A stretch of 40,366 nucleotides of DNA, taken from NCBI GenBank assembly GCA_030456445.1, contig JAKDNM010000020.1, positions 1 through 40,366 of the forward strand, in the 5' to 3' direction. Shown one piece after another: positions 6,951 to 14,109 of the stretch. Position numbers and translations under genes: made by a program. The stretch is from Hyphomicrobiales bacterium. GTDB lineage: Bacteria > Pseudomonadota > Alphaproteobacteria > Rhizobiales > Rhizobiaceae. A model generated the notes under the pieces. The model made no database searches and was not told the DNA's origin. It saw nothing but the letters and a program-made list of their open reading frames with translations. Each line of letters starts with the position of its first letter. Position 1 is the first letter of the stretch.

Positions 6951-8150
6951 CTATCCCGCCATCCTCGACGTCGCGCCATTCGATTTGTACGCCGCCATCA
7001 GCATCGGCCCGACGGAAAACTCCCCTGCCCGCGCCTTCTCTGTCAGCGCCCGCAGGTACCCGCCTGCCGAATGGATGTGTTGGGCACGTTGCAGGATACA
7101 GGCGACCACAATTGCCGCGGTTTCGGGGCCCATCACATGGCAGGCATCCTCGTACGCTGACGGCGAAACCCCGAGATAACCGCGAACCTGGGCGGCGGTG
7201 GCCATCAGATCACGCCAGCTAGCGATCCCGTCGACAGCATAGTCCATGATTTCCGGGCAGGCTTTCAGCACGAACCCTATCGGATACCCTTTCAGCGGCT
7301 CCTGCGTACCTCGTTCGGGCTCGGCCGTCGCCTTGCTCTTTTCGGGAGCAGGTTCAAATTCAAAAAGGTTATTGGTATTTGAATCAGATTGCTGCCAGCC
7401 ACTCTGGGATTCATTGCCGCCCGGATTCGCGGTATTCATGTGGGAATCCAACAGCATATCGATATCTTCACGGATCGAGGCCAGTTCGCCCACAATCGGC
7501 TCCAGGTCGTCTACAGTCGCCCTGCGTGGTATTGCGTCCACAACAACACGGAAACGCCTCCAGAGACCGCCCCAGTCGCCTGCAGCGTCTTCCTCAACGG
7601 CCGCCTCGATCAGCTTACTGATGTCGCGACGATGGAGCGTGATCCGTTCCCGCATCAGCTTCAGCGCGCGATTGGTTGCCCTGACCCGTTCAGCGGCGTC
7701 TATGATTTCGTCGGCACGCACCAGCAGCGGAGCAAGCGAGAAACCAAACGCCTCCTCGAGGTCCCCGCCCCTGCCCTTGCGGGCGTACCTTTTGCCGTTG
7801 GGTGAATCCCGTCGGGTAATCAACCCGCAATCCAGCAAGGCCGCCAGATGCCGCCGCAAGGTGGTGTCGGCCATGCCGTGGGCACGAAGCGACAGCTGCT
7901 TGTTCGAGGGGAACACGACAAGGCCGTTTTCCTCCGACAATTCGTTGTCCGGATAGAACGACAACAAGGCTGCCAGAATGGCCAGCGAACGGTCGCCGAT
8001 ACCGACAAGGGATTTCCCCTCGCAGAGATCGCGATACAGCTGCCATTTATCGACCGCCTTCCCCGCCGGGATCTCTTCCTTTTGCGCGGCCAATAGGGCG
8101 AGCGTCATCGGTCGCCGCCCAAAGGGCGTCGTTGCGATATGCGTTTCCAT
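6951..8150 (-). CDS. repC: Replication initiator RepC
   Basis: A 399-residue RepC, the initiator of repABC replicons, normal in length (about 400). The N-terminal half is a winged-helix DNA-binding region (MTLALLAAQKEEIPAGKAVD, then DRSLAILAALLSFYPDNELS and ADTTLRRHLAALLDCGLITR). A coiled region follows, then the conserved C-terminal half with GYPIGFVLKACPEIMDYAVD and a helix ending near HSAGGYLRALTEKARAGEFS. It is the third gene of repA-repB-repC, read from the minus strand and separated from repB by 156 bases that hold the antisense RNA. RepC is known to bind inside its own coding sequence, where oriV lies. Copy number would be set by ctRNA acting on the repC leader and by RepA/RepB repression. 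Confidence 0.95.
   Translation of the reverse strand: METHIATTPFGRRPMTLALLAAQKEEIPAGKAVDKWQLYRDLCEGKSLVGIGDRSLAILAALLSFYPDNELSEENGLVVFPSNKQLSLRAHGMADTTLRRHLAALLDCGLITRRDSPNGKRYARKGRGGDLEEAFGFSLAPLLVRADEIIDAAERVRATNRALKLMRERITLHRRDISKLIEAAVEEDAAGDWGGLWRRFRVVVDAIPRRATVDDLEPIVGELASIREDIDMLLDSHMNTANPGGNESQSGWQQSDSNTNNLFEFEPAPEKSKATAEPERGTQEPLKGYPIGFVLKACPEIMDYAVDGIASWRDLMATAAQVRGYLGVSPSAYEDACHVMGPETAAIVVACILQRAQHIHSAGGYLRALTEKARAGEFSVGPMLMAAYKSNGATSRMAG
7351..7392. other. AT-rich candidate oriV inside repC
   Basis: A markedly AT-rich stretch in the middle of repC contains TTCAAAT (7353-7359) and ATTTGAA (7377-7383) as an inverted pair. In repABC plasmids the origin is an AT-rich segment within repC. 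Assignment rests on position and composition only. Confidence 0.45.
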
Positions 8151-8211
8151 CTTTTTCTTCGCCTTCAGTTAGGCAAAAGAATCTCGCTCGCCGACTTCGA
8201 CGTCAAAACGC

Positions 8212-8294
8212 TTGACACTGATTCGTGGAAATGTGATTCTCGACTTGCTACAGTTCGAGAAGGGCTTCCACGGTACGCCGTCGGGGGCCTTTTT
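8212..8294 (+). ncRNA. ctRNA antisense to the repC leader
   Basis: In the repB-repC gap, on the strand opposite to repC, TTGACA (8212-8217) and GATTCT (8235-8240) are spaced by 17 bases, giving a transcript from about 8247. It ends in a strong intrinsic terminator: AAGGGCTTCC (8260-8269) pairs with GGGGGCCTTT (8283-8292), with an inner ACGG/CCGT stem and TACG loop, followed by a T-run to 8294. The predicted RNA is about 48 nucleotides, close to known repABC ctRNAs, which pair with the repC mRNA leader and reduce RepC synthesis. The -10 matches consensus poorly (3 of 6). Confidence 0.75.
8237..8261 (-). promoter_or_regulatory. repC: Stem-loop in the repC mRNA leader
   Basis: TTCTCGA (8237-8243) and TCGAGAA (8255-8261) form a perfect 7-bp stem in the repC leader, overlapping the ctRNA 5' end. 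It could compete with the ctRNA terminator stem, as in the alternative leader folds described for repABC plasmids. Structure is seen; switching is inferred. Confidence 0.5.
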
Positions 8295-8306
8295 CCTTTG
8301 CGGGTT

Positions 8307-9326
8307 TCAGTTCTCCGTTTTCGACTTCCTGAACGCCGCATAGAGACCGTCCAGATTGCTCGTTATCCATGTCCCGAACGCCTTTCCGTCAGGGTTCGAG
8401 AATTCAACCGTGAGTGCTTTGGGGCGCGATTTAGCAAGAACGCTAACCGACTCGTCCATCGGAGCCCAAGGTTTAGCGATAGCGACCGTTTGCTTGGTTT
8501 TGGCTGTCTTTGGGCCGTTCTTCAGGAAATCATAGACCTTCGTGAAACGGTCATCAGAGGTCGCCACTCTGAAGGTATCTTGGGCAATGATGTCGTCAAC
8601 TTCGAGTGCACTATCGCTCTTGAAAAGTACCGACAAGTCATACCAACGGTCACGCCCTACCCCTCTCGCGGCACCAATCCTGTAGATGAGATCGGACGGG
8701 ATATTCGTCGTAACCGACTGCATTTTAGAGAGCACGGTTTTGTTGACGGCCAGGGCCGACATGACGGTTTCGTTGTCGAACCGTTCAGCGAGTTTTTGTG
8801 CAAACAGTGACCTCTCGATGAAACTGAGGTCAGCTCGGGCGGTATTCTCTTGCCCCTGCGCCACGACATGTTCCTGATCGGAAAGATCTTTAACCGATGC
8901 CCGGACTTTGATGCCCAGAGCCTTGGCGGCCTTCGCACGCCTGTGGCCGAAAACAACCTGATACCGGCCTTCCATATTTGGAATCGGCCGCACCAGGATT
9001 GGGCTGTCTTGACCACGCTCACGGATAGCCCGGATCAATTCCTGAAGGCTCGATTCATCATCGTCTTCGAGGCGATCGACAACGAATGAGGACTCCAAAT
9101 CATCGGGATCGAGTTCAATAATTTGAGTGCCCGACAACAGCTGCTGCTCAATCTTCTGGGCTGCCTCCACCTTTGCCGCGACTTCATCTGCTGCACGGGA
9201 CATCATCCCAAAGGCACCGCGTCGTGCTGGTGCTTCAATCGGCTTTGGGGACTCCGGATTTGATGAGTTTACGGCCGTAAACTCATCATCTTCCATGAGA
9301 CCTGCCATGATACCTTTACGAGCCAC
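8307..9326 (-). CDS. repB: Partition protein RepB (ParB-like)
   Basis: A ParB-family centromere-binding protein of about 339 residues, normal for RepB. The N-terminal ParB/Srx nuclease-like region carries SPILVRPIPNMEGRYQVVFG followed by HRRAKAAKALG (the conserved GHRR box). A helix-turn-helix region follows around DLSFIERSLFAQKLAERFDN and VMSALAVNKTVLSKMQSV, then a C-terminal dimerisation part. GTG at 9326 is preferred as start because it shares one base with the repA stop (TAGTG), is preceded by GGGGGAG, and gives the usual VARKGIMAGL opening; an ATG at 9341 lies inside repA. A parS palindrome lies within the coding sequence near its 5' end. RepB loads on parS, and RepA drives segregation. 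Confidence 0.93.
   Translation of the reverse strand: MARKGIMAGLMEDDEFTAVNSSNPESPKPIEAPARRGAFGMMSRAADEVAAKVEAAQKIEQQLLSGTQIIELDPDDLESSFVVDRLEDDDESSLQELIRAIRERGQDSPILVRPIPNMEGRYQVVFGHRRAKAAKALGIKVRASVKDLSDQEHVVAQGQENTARADLSFIERSLFAQKLAERFDNETVMSALAVNKTVLSKMQSVTTNIPSDLIYRIGAARGVGRDRWYDLSVLFKSDSALEVDDIIAQDTFRVATSDDRFTKVYDFLKNGPKTAKTKQTVAIAKPWAPMDESVSVLAKSRPKALTVEFSNPDGKAFGTWITSNLDGLYAAFRKSKTEN
9261..9288. promoter_or_regulatory. parS: parS site inside repB (28-bp perfect palindrome)
   Basis: The core GTTTACGGCCGTAAAC (9267-9282) fits the repABC parS pattern GTTNNCNGCNGNNAAC exactly, and perfect symmetry extends to 28 bases (9261-9288). It encodes part of the RepB N-terminus on the minus strand. 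An identical 16-bp core recurs at 10685-10700 upstream of repA. RepB binding is inferred from the family. Confidence 0.85.
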
Positions 9327-10537
9327 TATGCTCTCCCCCATGCTTTGTGGACGAGCGAAACGATTTCACCATTGACTGCCTGTAGCGATTCAACCGCGCG
9401 GTCATAGGTCGAGCGTGTCAGCTGGCTTCTCTCGACCTCGTACAGTGACTGCTTGGTGATGCCTGCGTCCGAGATAGCCGTCGACTTCACCATTTCGTTT
9501 TTGAGAACGAAGCCACCAAAAAGAGACCTCATAAAATGAACCATCTGGCTCTGGGGCACGTCACCGGGCTCATACCGAGTTACCAGATATCGCATCCAGT
9601 CCAGGTTCATGTTGCCTCCGCCTCGTTTGATGGGATCGAGAATTTGACCAAGCATCAGCAAAAACTGGCACATCGACATCACGTCGAGCATCTGGGGATG
9701 AACGGTAACGAGAACAGACGTTGCCGAAGACAATGCCGTCAGCGTCAGATACCCAAGCTGCGGCGGGCAATCGAGAACGACAACGTCGTACTGACTTTCG
9801 ACCGCTGATAAAGCAGCATCGAGACGGGTGAAAAATAGTCTCCCCATGTCGCGCGTGCCCTTCTCGGCGAGCACCAATGGGGTGTCGTATTCGAATTCCT
9901 GCAGGTCGAGGCTTGCAGGAATGATATCTAGACCGGGAAAATTGGTCGACCTGATCAGCTCCGTGATCGACTTCTTGCCCTCGTCGTATCGAAGGGCTTC
10001 ATAGAGAGATGGGAGATCGTCCAATTCAGGCTGGATGCCATGTAACGCCGTAAGAGATGCCTGCGGATCAAGATCAATAGCGAGGACACGATGACCCGTT
10101 AATGCAAGGTGCTGCGCCAGATGGGCAGTTGTCGTCGTCTTACCAGAGCCACCCTTAAAGTTGACAACAGCAATGATCTGCAGATGCTCACCTTCCTTGC
10201 GATGGGGGACATACATCTTCGAATCCGAGCGGCCGTTTTTATCGAGATAGTGCCGCATCTCCAGCATTTGCGCAGCCGAGTAAGAACGCCTACCCGTCGC
10301 CGTAACTGCTGGTTGTGGCCCCTTGCCGTTCAATGATAGATTCTTGAGATAACCGGGGCTGATTCCGAGATATTGAGCGACCTCAGCAATCTGGAATGAA
10401 CGCAGTGTCTTCACAGCATCTGGCGGAAAATTCTCCAGACGATGCTTTTCAAGGCGACCAGAAAGCGCGGCACCCTGCTTCAATATGAGCTGATCGAAGT
10501 CGGCTAGAGGCTTGTCGGCGTCGAATGCGATATTCAT
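9326..10537 (-). CDS. repA: Partition ATPase RepA (ParA-like)
   Basis: A ParA-family Walker ATPase of about 403 residues, the usual RepA length. An N-terminal winged-helix segment (RSFQIAEVAQYLGISPGYLK) gives operator binding. The deviant Walker A is in NFKGGSGKTTTTAHLAQHLA (about residues 125-135), Walker A' is in LAIDLDPQASLTALHG and Walker B is in YDVVVLDCPPQLGYLTLTAL. All key residues are present. First gene of the repABC operon; it shares one base with repB. ATG at 10537 (MNIAFDADK) is chosen by family length; an alternative in-frame ATG lies at 10573, and neither has a strong ribosome binding site. RepA with RepB should repress the operon from the region upstream, where a parS copy lies. 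Confidence 0.93.
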   Translation of the reverse strand: MNIAFDADKPLADFDQLILKQGAALSGRLEKHRLENFPPDAVKTLRSFQIAEVAQYLGISPGYLKNLSLNGKGPQPAVTATGRRSYSAAQMLEMRHYLDKNGRSDSKMYVPHRKEGEHLQIIAVVNFKGGSGKTTTTAHLAQHLALTGHRVLAIDLDPQASLTALHGIQPELDDLPSLYEALRYDEGKKSITELIRSTNFPGLDIIPASLDLQEFEYDTPLVLAEKGTRDMGRLFFTRLDAALSAVESQYDVVVLDCPPQLGYLTLTALSSATSVLVTVHPQMLDVMSMCQFLLMLGQILDPIKRGGGNMNLDWMRYLVTRYEPGDVPQSQMVHFMRSLFGGFVLKNEMVKSTAISDAGITKQSLYEVERSQLTRSTYDRAVESLQAVNGEIVSLVHKAWGRA

Positions 10538-10573
10538 GCGTTGGAACCCGTAAGTGCGAATTTTCATCCGCAT

Positions 10574-10756
10574 TAGCAGATATATCGCATTTAGCCCCGA
10601 TTCTCATCGTCGTGCAAGGAATTTAAAGTTAACAGAAGGTTAACGTAATTTGCTGGGGGAACGCATTACGGGATCCCAGAGAAAGTTTACGGCCGTAAAC
10701 AGGACCGTAGTAGGTTGGAAATAGACGGTCAGGGCAGGGTGGCCATCACTCAGCGA
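10574..10756 (-). promoter_or_regulatory. repABC upstream control region
   Basis: The repA upstream region holds no gene. It contains two direct GTTAAC motifs (10628-10633 and 10639-10644), the second parS core (10685-10700) and a short inverted pair GACCGT/ACGGTC (10703-10708, 10725-10730). The operon promoter must lie here, but I could not find a convincing -35/-10 pair. RepA/RepB autorepression is expected from the family. Confidence 0.5.
10685..10700. promoter_or_regulatory. parS: parS site upstream of repA
   Basis: GTTTACGGCCGTAAAC, identical to the core inside repB and a perfect palindrome that fits the repABC parS pattern. About 150 bases upstream of the repA start, where RepB bound at parS could also affect repA transcription. 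Confidence 0.85.
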
Positions 10757-11096
10757 GGTACTGTAACGTTAACCGAGCAGCGATCAAAACATGAGGGGAG
10801 GGACCGAGGGCATGAGCAAATCTGCACGTAAACCTCTCTATTGTCGCCACCGATTTCCAGCGGAAGTGATTGCCCATGCCTTGCGGCTCTATTTCCGGTT
10901 TCCACTAAACCTGCGCATGATCGAGGATATGTTGGCGCGCGTGACATCATCGTCTCCCACCAAATCGTGAGACTGCGGGCGGAGAAATTCAGTGGGCATT
11001 TCGCCAATGGAATCCGCAAGCGCTCAGCCGCCAGCTCGGTGATGAATGTACCTCGACAAGGTAGTCAATACCATTGGGAGAAAGAAGCACTGGTTA
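10757..11096 (+). pseudogene. IS6-family transposase remnant
   Basis: From ATG 10812 the frame gives MSKSARKPLYCRHRFPAEVI and onward a typical IS6-family transposase N-terminus (helix-turn-helix with LNLRMIEDMLA). A one-base loss near 10935 shifts into RDIIVSHQIVRLRAEKFSG, and a further shift near 11035 returns LGDEC and later TIGRKKHWL, ending at about 11096. Roughly the first third of a normal transposase (about 230 residues) remains, with no DDE core. GGTACTGTAACGTTAACC at 10757 may be the left terminal repeat. The remnant runs directly into the DUF4160 gene. Confidence 0.75.
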
Positions 11097-11331
11097 TAGC
11101 GCATTCGGCTTCCGGTTCGTCATTTACACGCTCGATCACGAGCCGGCCCACGTCCACATTACGGGACCCGGGCAGGCGAAAATAAATCTGATAGGTCGAG
11201 ATGGACAACTGGAATTGGTTTACAGCGTCGGCATCAAGCAGTCGGATATGCGCCGCCTGCTAGTAGAGGCGGCGGAACGTCGCGACGAATTCCTCAAGGA
11301 ATGGGAACGTATCCATGGCCGGAACGACTGA
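11074..11331 (+). CDS. DUF4160 family protein, 5' end replaced by IS6 remnant
   Basis: A small protein of about 85 residues with the DUF4160 signature FGFRFVIYTLDHEPAHVHIT (the HEPxHVH motif) and a C-terminal RRDEFLKEWERIHGRND. DUF4160 proteins commonly pair with DUF2442 proteins in toxin-antitoxin-like loci, and a DUF2442 gene follows with a 17-base overlap. The first residues (about 1-7, from TTG 11074) are encoded by IS6-derived sequence in another frame, so the native start appears lost; DUF4160 proteins usually have only about ten residues before this motif. Expression may now depend on the TTG or on transcription from the IS fragment. The fold core looks intact. Biochemical role of the family is not established. 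Confidence 0.7.
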   Translation: MGERSTGYSAFGFRFVIYTLDHEPAHVHITGPGQAKINLIGRDGQLELVYSVGIKQSDMRRLLVEAAERRDEFLKEWERIHGRND

Positions 11332-11734
11332 TATGGATTTCAAAGCCGCTGAAGCACGCGGCAAGATGATGATCGAGACGGAACCGCGCGCTAGAACAGG
11401 TCGCTATGATACGACAACGGGACGGATCGAACTCGAACTGGTGAATGGTTGCACCTATGGGTTCCCGGCGCAGCTTATTCAGGACCTGCAAGGAGCTGAC
11501 GCTGGAGGTCTCGCCAAAGTAGAAGTTGACGGCATAGGGTTTAATCTTCACTGGCCGGATCTGGACGTCGATCTTTATGTGCCGGCACTTGTGAGCGGGA
11601 TCTTCGGAACCCGAGACTGGATGACCCGTGAACTAGCTCGGATAGCTGGTCGAACGACTTCCGCGGCGAAAGCCCGCGCTGCGCGGGCTAACGGCGCGAA
11701 GGGCGGACGGCCACGCAAAATTGCAAACGGCTGA
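11315..11734 (+). CDS. DUF2442 family protein
   Basis: A 139-residue protein with a DUF2442 core: RTGRYDTTTGRIELELVNGC, then YGFPAQLIQDLQGADAGGLA and FNLHWPDLDVDLYVPALVSG. It continues into a basic C-terminal tail (TTSAAKARAARANGAKGGRP) that could bind nucleic acid. DUF2442 partners of DUF4160 are thought to act as the antitoxin-like, DNA-binding member, but this is not firmly established. Starts are possible at ATG 11315 (17-base overlap with DUF4160) or ATG 11333, one base after the DUF4160 stop. Confidence 0.8.
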   Translation: MAGTTDMDFKAAEARGKMMIETEPRARTGRYDTTTGRIELELVNGCTYGFPAQLIQDLQGADAGGLAKVEVDGIGFNLHWPDLDVDLYVPALVSGIFGTRDWMTRELARIAGRTTSAAKARAARANGAKGGRPRKIANG

Positions 11735-11814
11735 CTGCTGCCACCGGTCACCGCTAAGACCTCGTGGCGGTGTCGTCACGCGGGAAGCGCTGGACTTCTG
11801 ACCGACTTCTTTAA

Positions 11815-12010
11815 ATTGGCGCGCGCGGTGCGTCTCGGCTTCGAGCCGCCGGCTCTACCGCGCCCGGGTGAGGTAGAGCTTCAACAGATCGGCCGGGCCA
11901 TAACTGGGGCGACCACCTCCCTTGGGCTCGACGCGAGTAAATCCGGACGCCATGGAAACGCCAACTTCCGAGGTCGCTCAGCGTTCGCCGTATAGTTTCT
12001 CCATGACTCG
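11815..12010 (-). pseudogene. IS1182-type transposase remnant
   Basis: On the minus strand the translation GGGRPSYGPADLLKLYL then SRRLEAETHRAR matches the conserved N-terminal region of IS1182/ISNCY-type transposases (usually RPxYxPxxLLKLYxYGYLNxxRSSRRLE). About five residues (YGYLN) are deleted and an in-frame TAG has replaced a serine codon. Upstream, DLGSWRFHGVR may be the preceding part. It is a decayed fragment without a catalytic core. The rest of the 11735-12159 interval shows no gene. Confidence 0.65.
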
Positions 12011-12159
12011 ATTTTCTGCGCGAAACGATCAGTCTGCCGGCGAGGGCGGTAGGGTCGGTGTGCAAGGCAAATTTACGCCTTAGCTTGCAGTTAATGCTGT
12101 GCGTTTTCGAAACGCAGCAGAAGCCGTATCCACGAAAATCTTCGACCAGGCCGGCTATC

Positions 12160-12513
12160 TCAGGCTCCGTAAACACCCTGCAGCTTCTCGAAGATTTCCG
12201 GAGCTATCTCGTACTGACGGGCCTTGCCGCGGCCGATCGACGTGCGGCCCCAGGATTCCTTAAGAAGGCCGCGGACAACCAGCGGATCAATCGCTTCCTG
12301 CGCCGCTTTCCTTGTCATTCCAGTGACTTCGGTGACACTGGTTATCGTCAACGCCGTGTCCGCTTTCTGCAGGGTATAGAGAAGATTTATCATGCCCAGC
12401 TGACGCAGACGCAAATTGGGCGTCTCGCCAGGCAAGGGCTTTGACATGATCTCGTGCGTGGCCAAGGTCGCAAAAGCCGTGTTGTGCCAACGTTGGTTTA
12501 AGGGGCTTGGCAT
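12160..12513 (-). CDS. Winged-helix regulator, RctA-like, divergent from virB
   Basis: A 117-residue (or 95 from ATG 12447) winged-helix protein: LGMINLLYTLQKADTALTIT, then SVTEVTGMTRKAAQEAIDPL as recognition helices and VRGLLKESW with the GRGKARQYEIAPE wing. It is divergent from the TrbM-like/virB operon with 89 bases between start codons. In Rhizobium etli a small winged-helix repressor, RctA, controls a virB-type conjugation operon that begins with a small gene (yp028) before virB1; the layout here is the same. I infer an RctA-like repressor of conjugation; the RctA match is from memory of context and size, not from alignment. No RctB-like antagonist is visible in the window. Confidence 0.65.
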   Translation of the reverse strand: MPSPLNQRWHNTAFATLATHEIMSKPLPGETPNLRLRQLGMINLLYTLQKADTALTITSVTEVTGMTRKAAQEAIDPLVVRGLLKESWGRTSIGRGKARQYEIAPEIFEKLQGVYGA

Positions 12514-12602
12514 CTTCTTATCTATTCGTTATCGTACAGTATGAACAGGTGACGTAGCCTGGCAACGGATCGGCCGCCGGCGAGACAAGCGGGACACTTT
12601 GC
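12514..12602. promoter_or_regulatory. Divergent promoter region of regulator and virB operon
   Basis: Only 89 bases separate the two start codons. The AT-richer left half (12520-12550) probably holds both promoters and the repressor site, but no clear consensus boxes or strong palindrome could be picked out. Confidence 0.45.
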
Positions 12603-13121
12603 ATGAAAAACAACATCGTTCGGGCAACCTCCGCCATCTTACTCTCCTTTTCAGTATACACTTTTTCGTCCTCTATAGCGCATGGAGATGATTGGGGTTG
12701 CCAGGTTCTCCTATGCCTTTCAAATCCTGGTGGCGCAACGCAGTACGCCGAGTGCCGCCCGCCGATCGAGCGGCTGTGGAAACACCTGGCGAAAGGGCGA
12801 TCCTTCCCGATTTGCAGCGGCGTTGGCTTCACAGCGACGAAGCCCCGTTATGAGCCGTACTATTGCGATGCCGGGTTCCGGCTGGTCACCCGGTCAGGAG
12901 ATCGCCGGGATGAAGTCGGCTGCGTCTCCACCGAACCCAAACCCGTTAGCAGCGCCATGTGCAGCTATCGTGATAATGGAGGAGCCACGGGCTCCTGGCA
13001 TTTCGAAGACGGCAAGCGGGTCTGCAAGGCACTCGTGACCGCACGCCCCCACGTTCGTGAGCAGCCGAGATATGTTGATGTAATGATAGACGGTACTGGC
13101 CGCCAGCGCGTGTGGTTCTAG
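12603..13121 (+). CDS. TrbM/KikA-like secreted conjugation protein
   Basis: A 172-residue protein with a signal peptide (MKNNIVRATSAILLSFSVYT to about residue 27) and a cysteine-rich mature part. The segment DDWGCQVLLCLSNPGGATQY then AECRPPIERLWKHLAKGRSF matches the TrbM/KikA/MpfK family of periplasmic conjugation proteins. Further cysteines (CSGVGF, YYCDAG, EVGCVS, AMCSY, VCKA) suggest disulfides. It is the first gene of the virB cluster, three bases before virB1, occupying the position of yp028 in the Rhizobium etli system. Function of the family is poorly known; a periplasmic role in pilus or channel assembly is likely. Confidence 0.75.
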   Translation: MKNNIVRATSAILLSFSVYTFSSSIAHGDDWGCQVLLCLSNPGGATQYAECRPPIERLWKHLAKGRSFPICSGVGFTATKPRYEPYYCDAGFRLVTRSGDRRDEVGCVSTEPKPVSSAMCSYRDNGGATGSWHFEDGKRVCKALVTARPHVREQPRYVDVMIDGTGRQRVWF

Positions 13122-13124
13122 CCC

Positions 13125-13799
13125 ATGCCGGTGACCTTTCTCGATCTCGCTCAAGAATGTGCGCCGCAGATTGCCACGGAAACCCTCGCAGCTGTCGTGA
13201 GCGTCGAGAGTGGATTCCAGCCCTTTGCCATCCGTATCAACACAGATCGTCCGCTCGCCGCGCAGCCTAAAACCAGAGCCGAGGCAATCGAGACCGCCAC
13301 GATCCTGATCACCAAGGGCCACGACATCGACCTGGGACTTGGTGGGATCAATTCCGGCAATCTCGGTCGGCTGGGTATGTCCGTCAGCGACACATTCGAC
13401 TTCTGCCTGAATATCAAGGCCAGCGCGGCGCTCCTTGAGGGTTATTACCAAATAGCCCTCCAAGGCGGTGCTACGACGGCGCAGGCCGAGGTCGTTATGC
13501 TGCGGAGCTATTTCGGCAATGGTGACGCATCCGTCGGCGAAATGGTGGGCTACGACAAAAAGGTGCTGGCCGAGCGCGGGCGACTGTCCAGCCAACTCGA
13601 CAGCATCGAGATTGTCGAGGCCCAGGTTCAGGCGTTGCCGGCGCGCGAAAGGGCAGGGGAGTCGTCTGCCATCACGGTCGACAGCGGTCCGGCCGAGAAG
13701 AGCCAACAGCGGTCGCAGGCTTCAGTGCCGCGATGGGATGTCTACAATTTGGGGCGGCAATCCTCCGTCCTCGTCTTTTCCAATGAGCAAAAGGAGTGA
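13125..13799 (+). CDS. virB1: VirB1-like lytic transglycosylase
   Basis: A 224-residue VirB1 protein. The lytic transglycosylase domain starts at once with LAQECAPQIATETLAAVVSV and the catalytic Glu in VESGFQPFAI (residue 28). GLGGINSGNLGRLGMSVSDT is the usual second motif, and LRSYFGNGDASVGEMVGYDK the third. The C-terminal 60 residues are low-complexity. No Sec signal peptide is visible before the domain; some VirB1 proteins share this, and the upstream sequence offers no in-frame extension with one. VirB1 would open peptidoglycan for channel assembly. Confidence 0.9.
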   Translation: MPVTFLDLAQECAPQIATETLAAVVSVESGFQPFAIRINTDRPLAAQPKTRAEAIETATILITKGHDIDLGLGGINSGNLGRLGMSVSDTFDFCLNIKASAALLEGYYQIALQGGATTAQAEVVMLRSYFGNGDASVGEMVGYDKKVLAERGRLSSQLDSIEIVEAQVQALPARERAGESSAITVDSGPAEKSQQRSQASVPRWDVYNLGRQSSVLVFSNEQKE

Positions 13800-13806
13800 T
13801 GAGCCC

Positions 13807-14106
13807 ATGAACCTATCGGCTCGCATAAGGCCGTTCGCGGCGACCGCGGCGATGGCGGCAGTATTTTTCCTGACCCTGGCCGAGCCGAGTTTCGCCCAGT
13901 CGGGCGGCATTGAAAGCGTGCTGCAGAACATCGTCAACATGCTGACCGGCAATGTCGCGCGGCTGCTGGCCATCATCGCCGTGATCATCGTCGGCATCGC
14001 ATGGATGTTCGGTTACCTCGACCTGCGCAAGGCGGCCTTTGTCGTGCTCGGCATCGGGATTATTTTCGGCGCGACCGAGATCGTCAACACGATCTCCGGC
14101 GGCTAG
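13807..14106 (+). CDS. virB2: VirB2 major pilin
   Basis: A 99-residue prepilin: signal peptide ending LAEPSFAQ (about residue 34), then two hydrophobic helices, ARLLAIIAVIIVGIAWMFGY and AFVVLGIGIIFGATEIVNTI, separated by a short cytoplasmic loop LDLRKA, as in VirB2/TrbC pilins. ATG 13807 is chosen because AAGGAG (13790-13795) lies just before it, overlapping the virB1 end. It should assemble the T-pilus/conjugation pilus. A longer frame upstream overlaps virB1 and is not real. Confidence 0.93.
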   Translation: MNLSARIRPFAATAAMAAVFFLTLAEPSFAQSGGIESVLQNIVNMLTGNVARLLAIIAVIIVGIAWMFGYLDLRKAAFVVLGIGIIFGATEIVNTISGG

Positions 14107-14109
14107 CGG

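Noticed and set aside
12894-13706. 270-residue minus frame opposite virB1
   Set aside because: Antisense to a clear lytic transglycosylase; composition is not protein-like.
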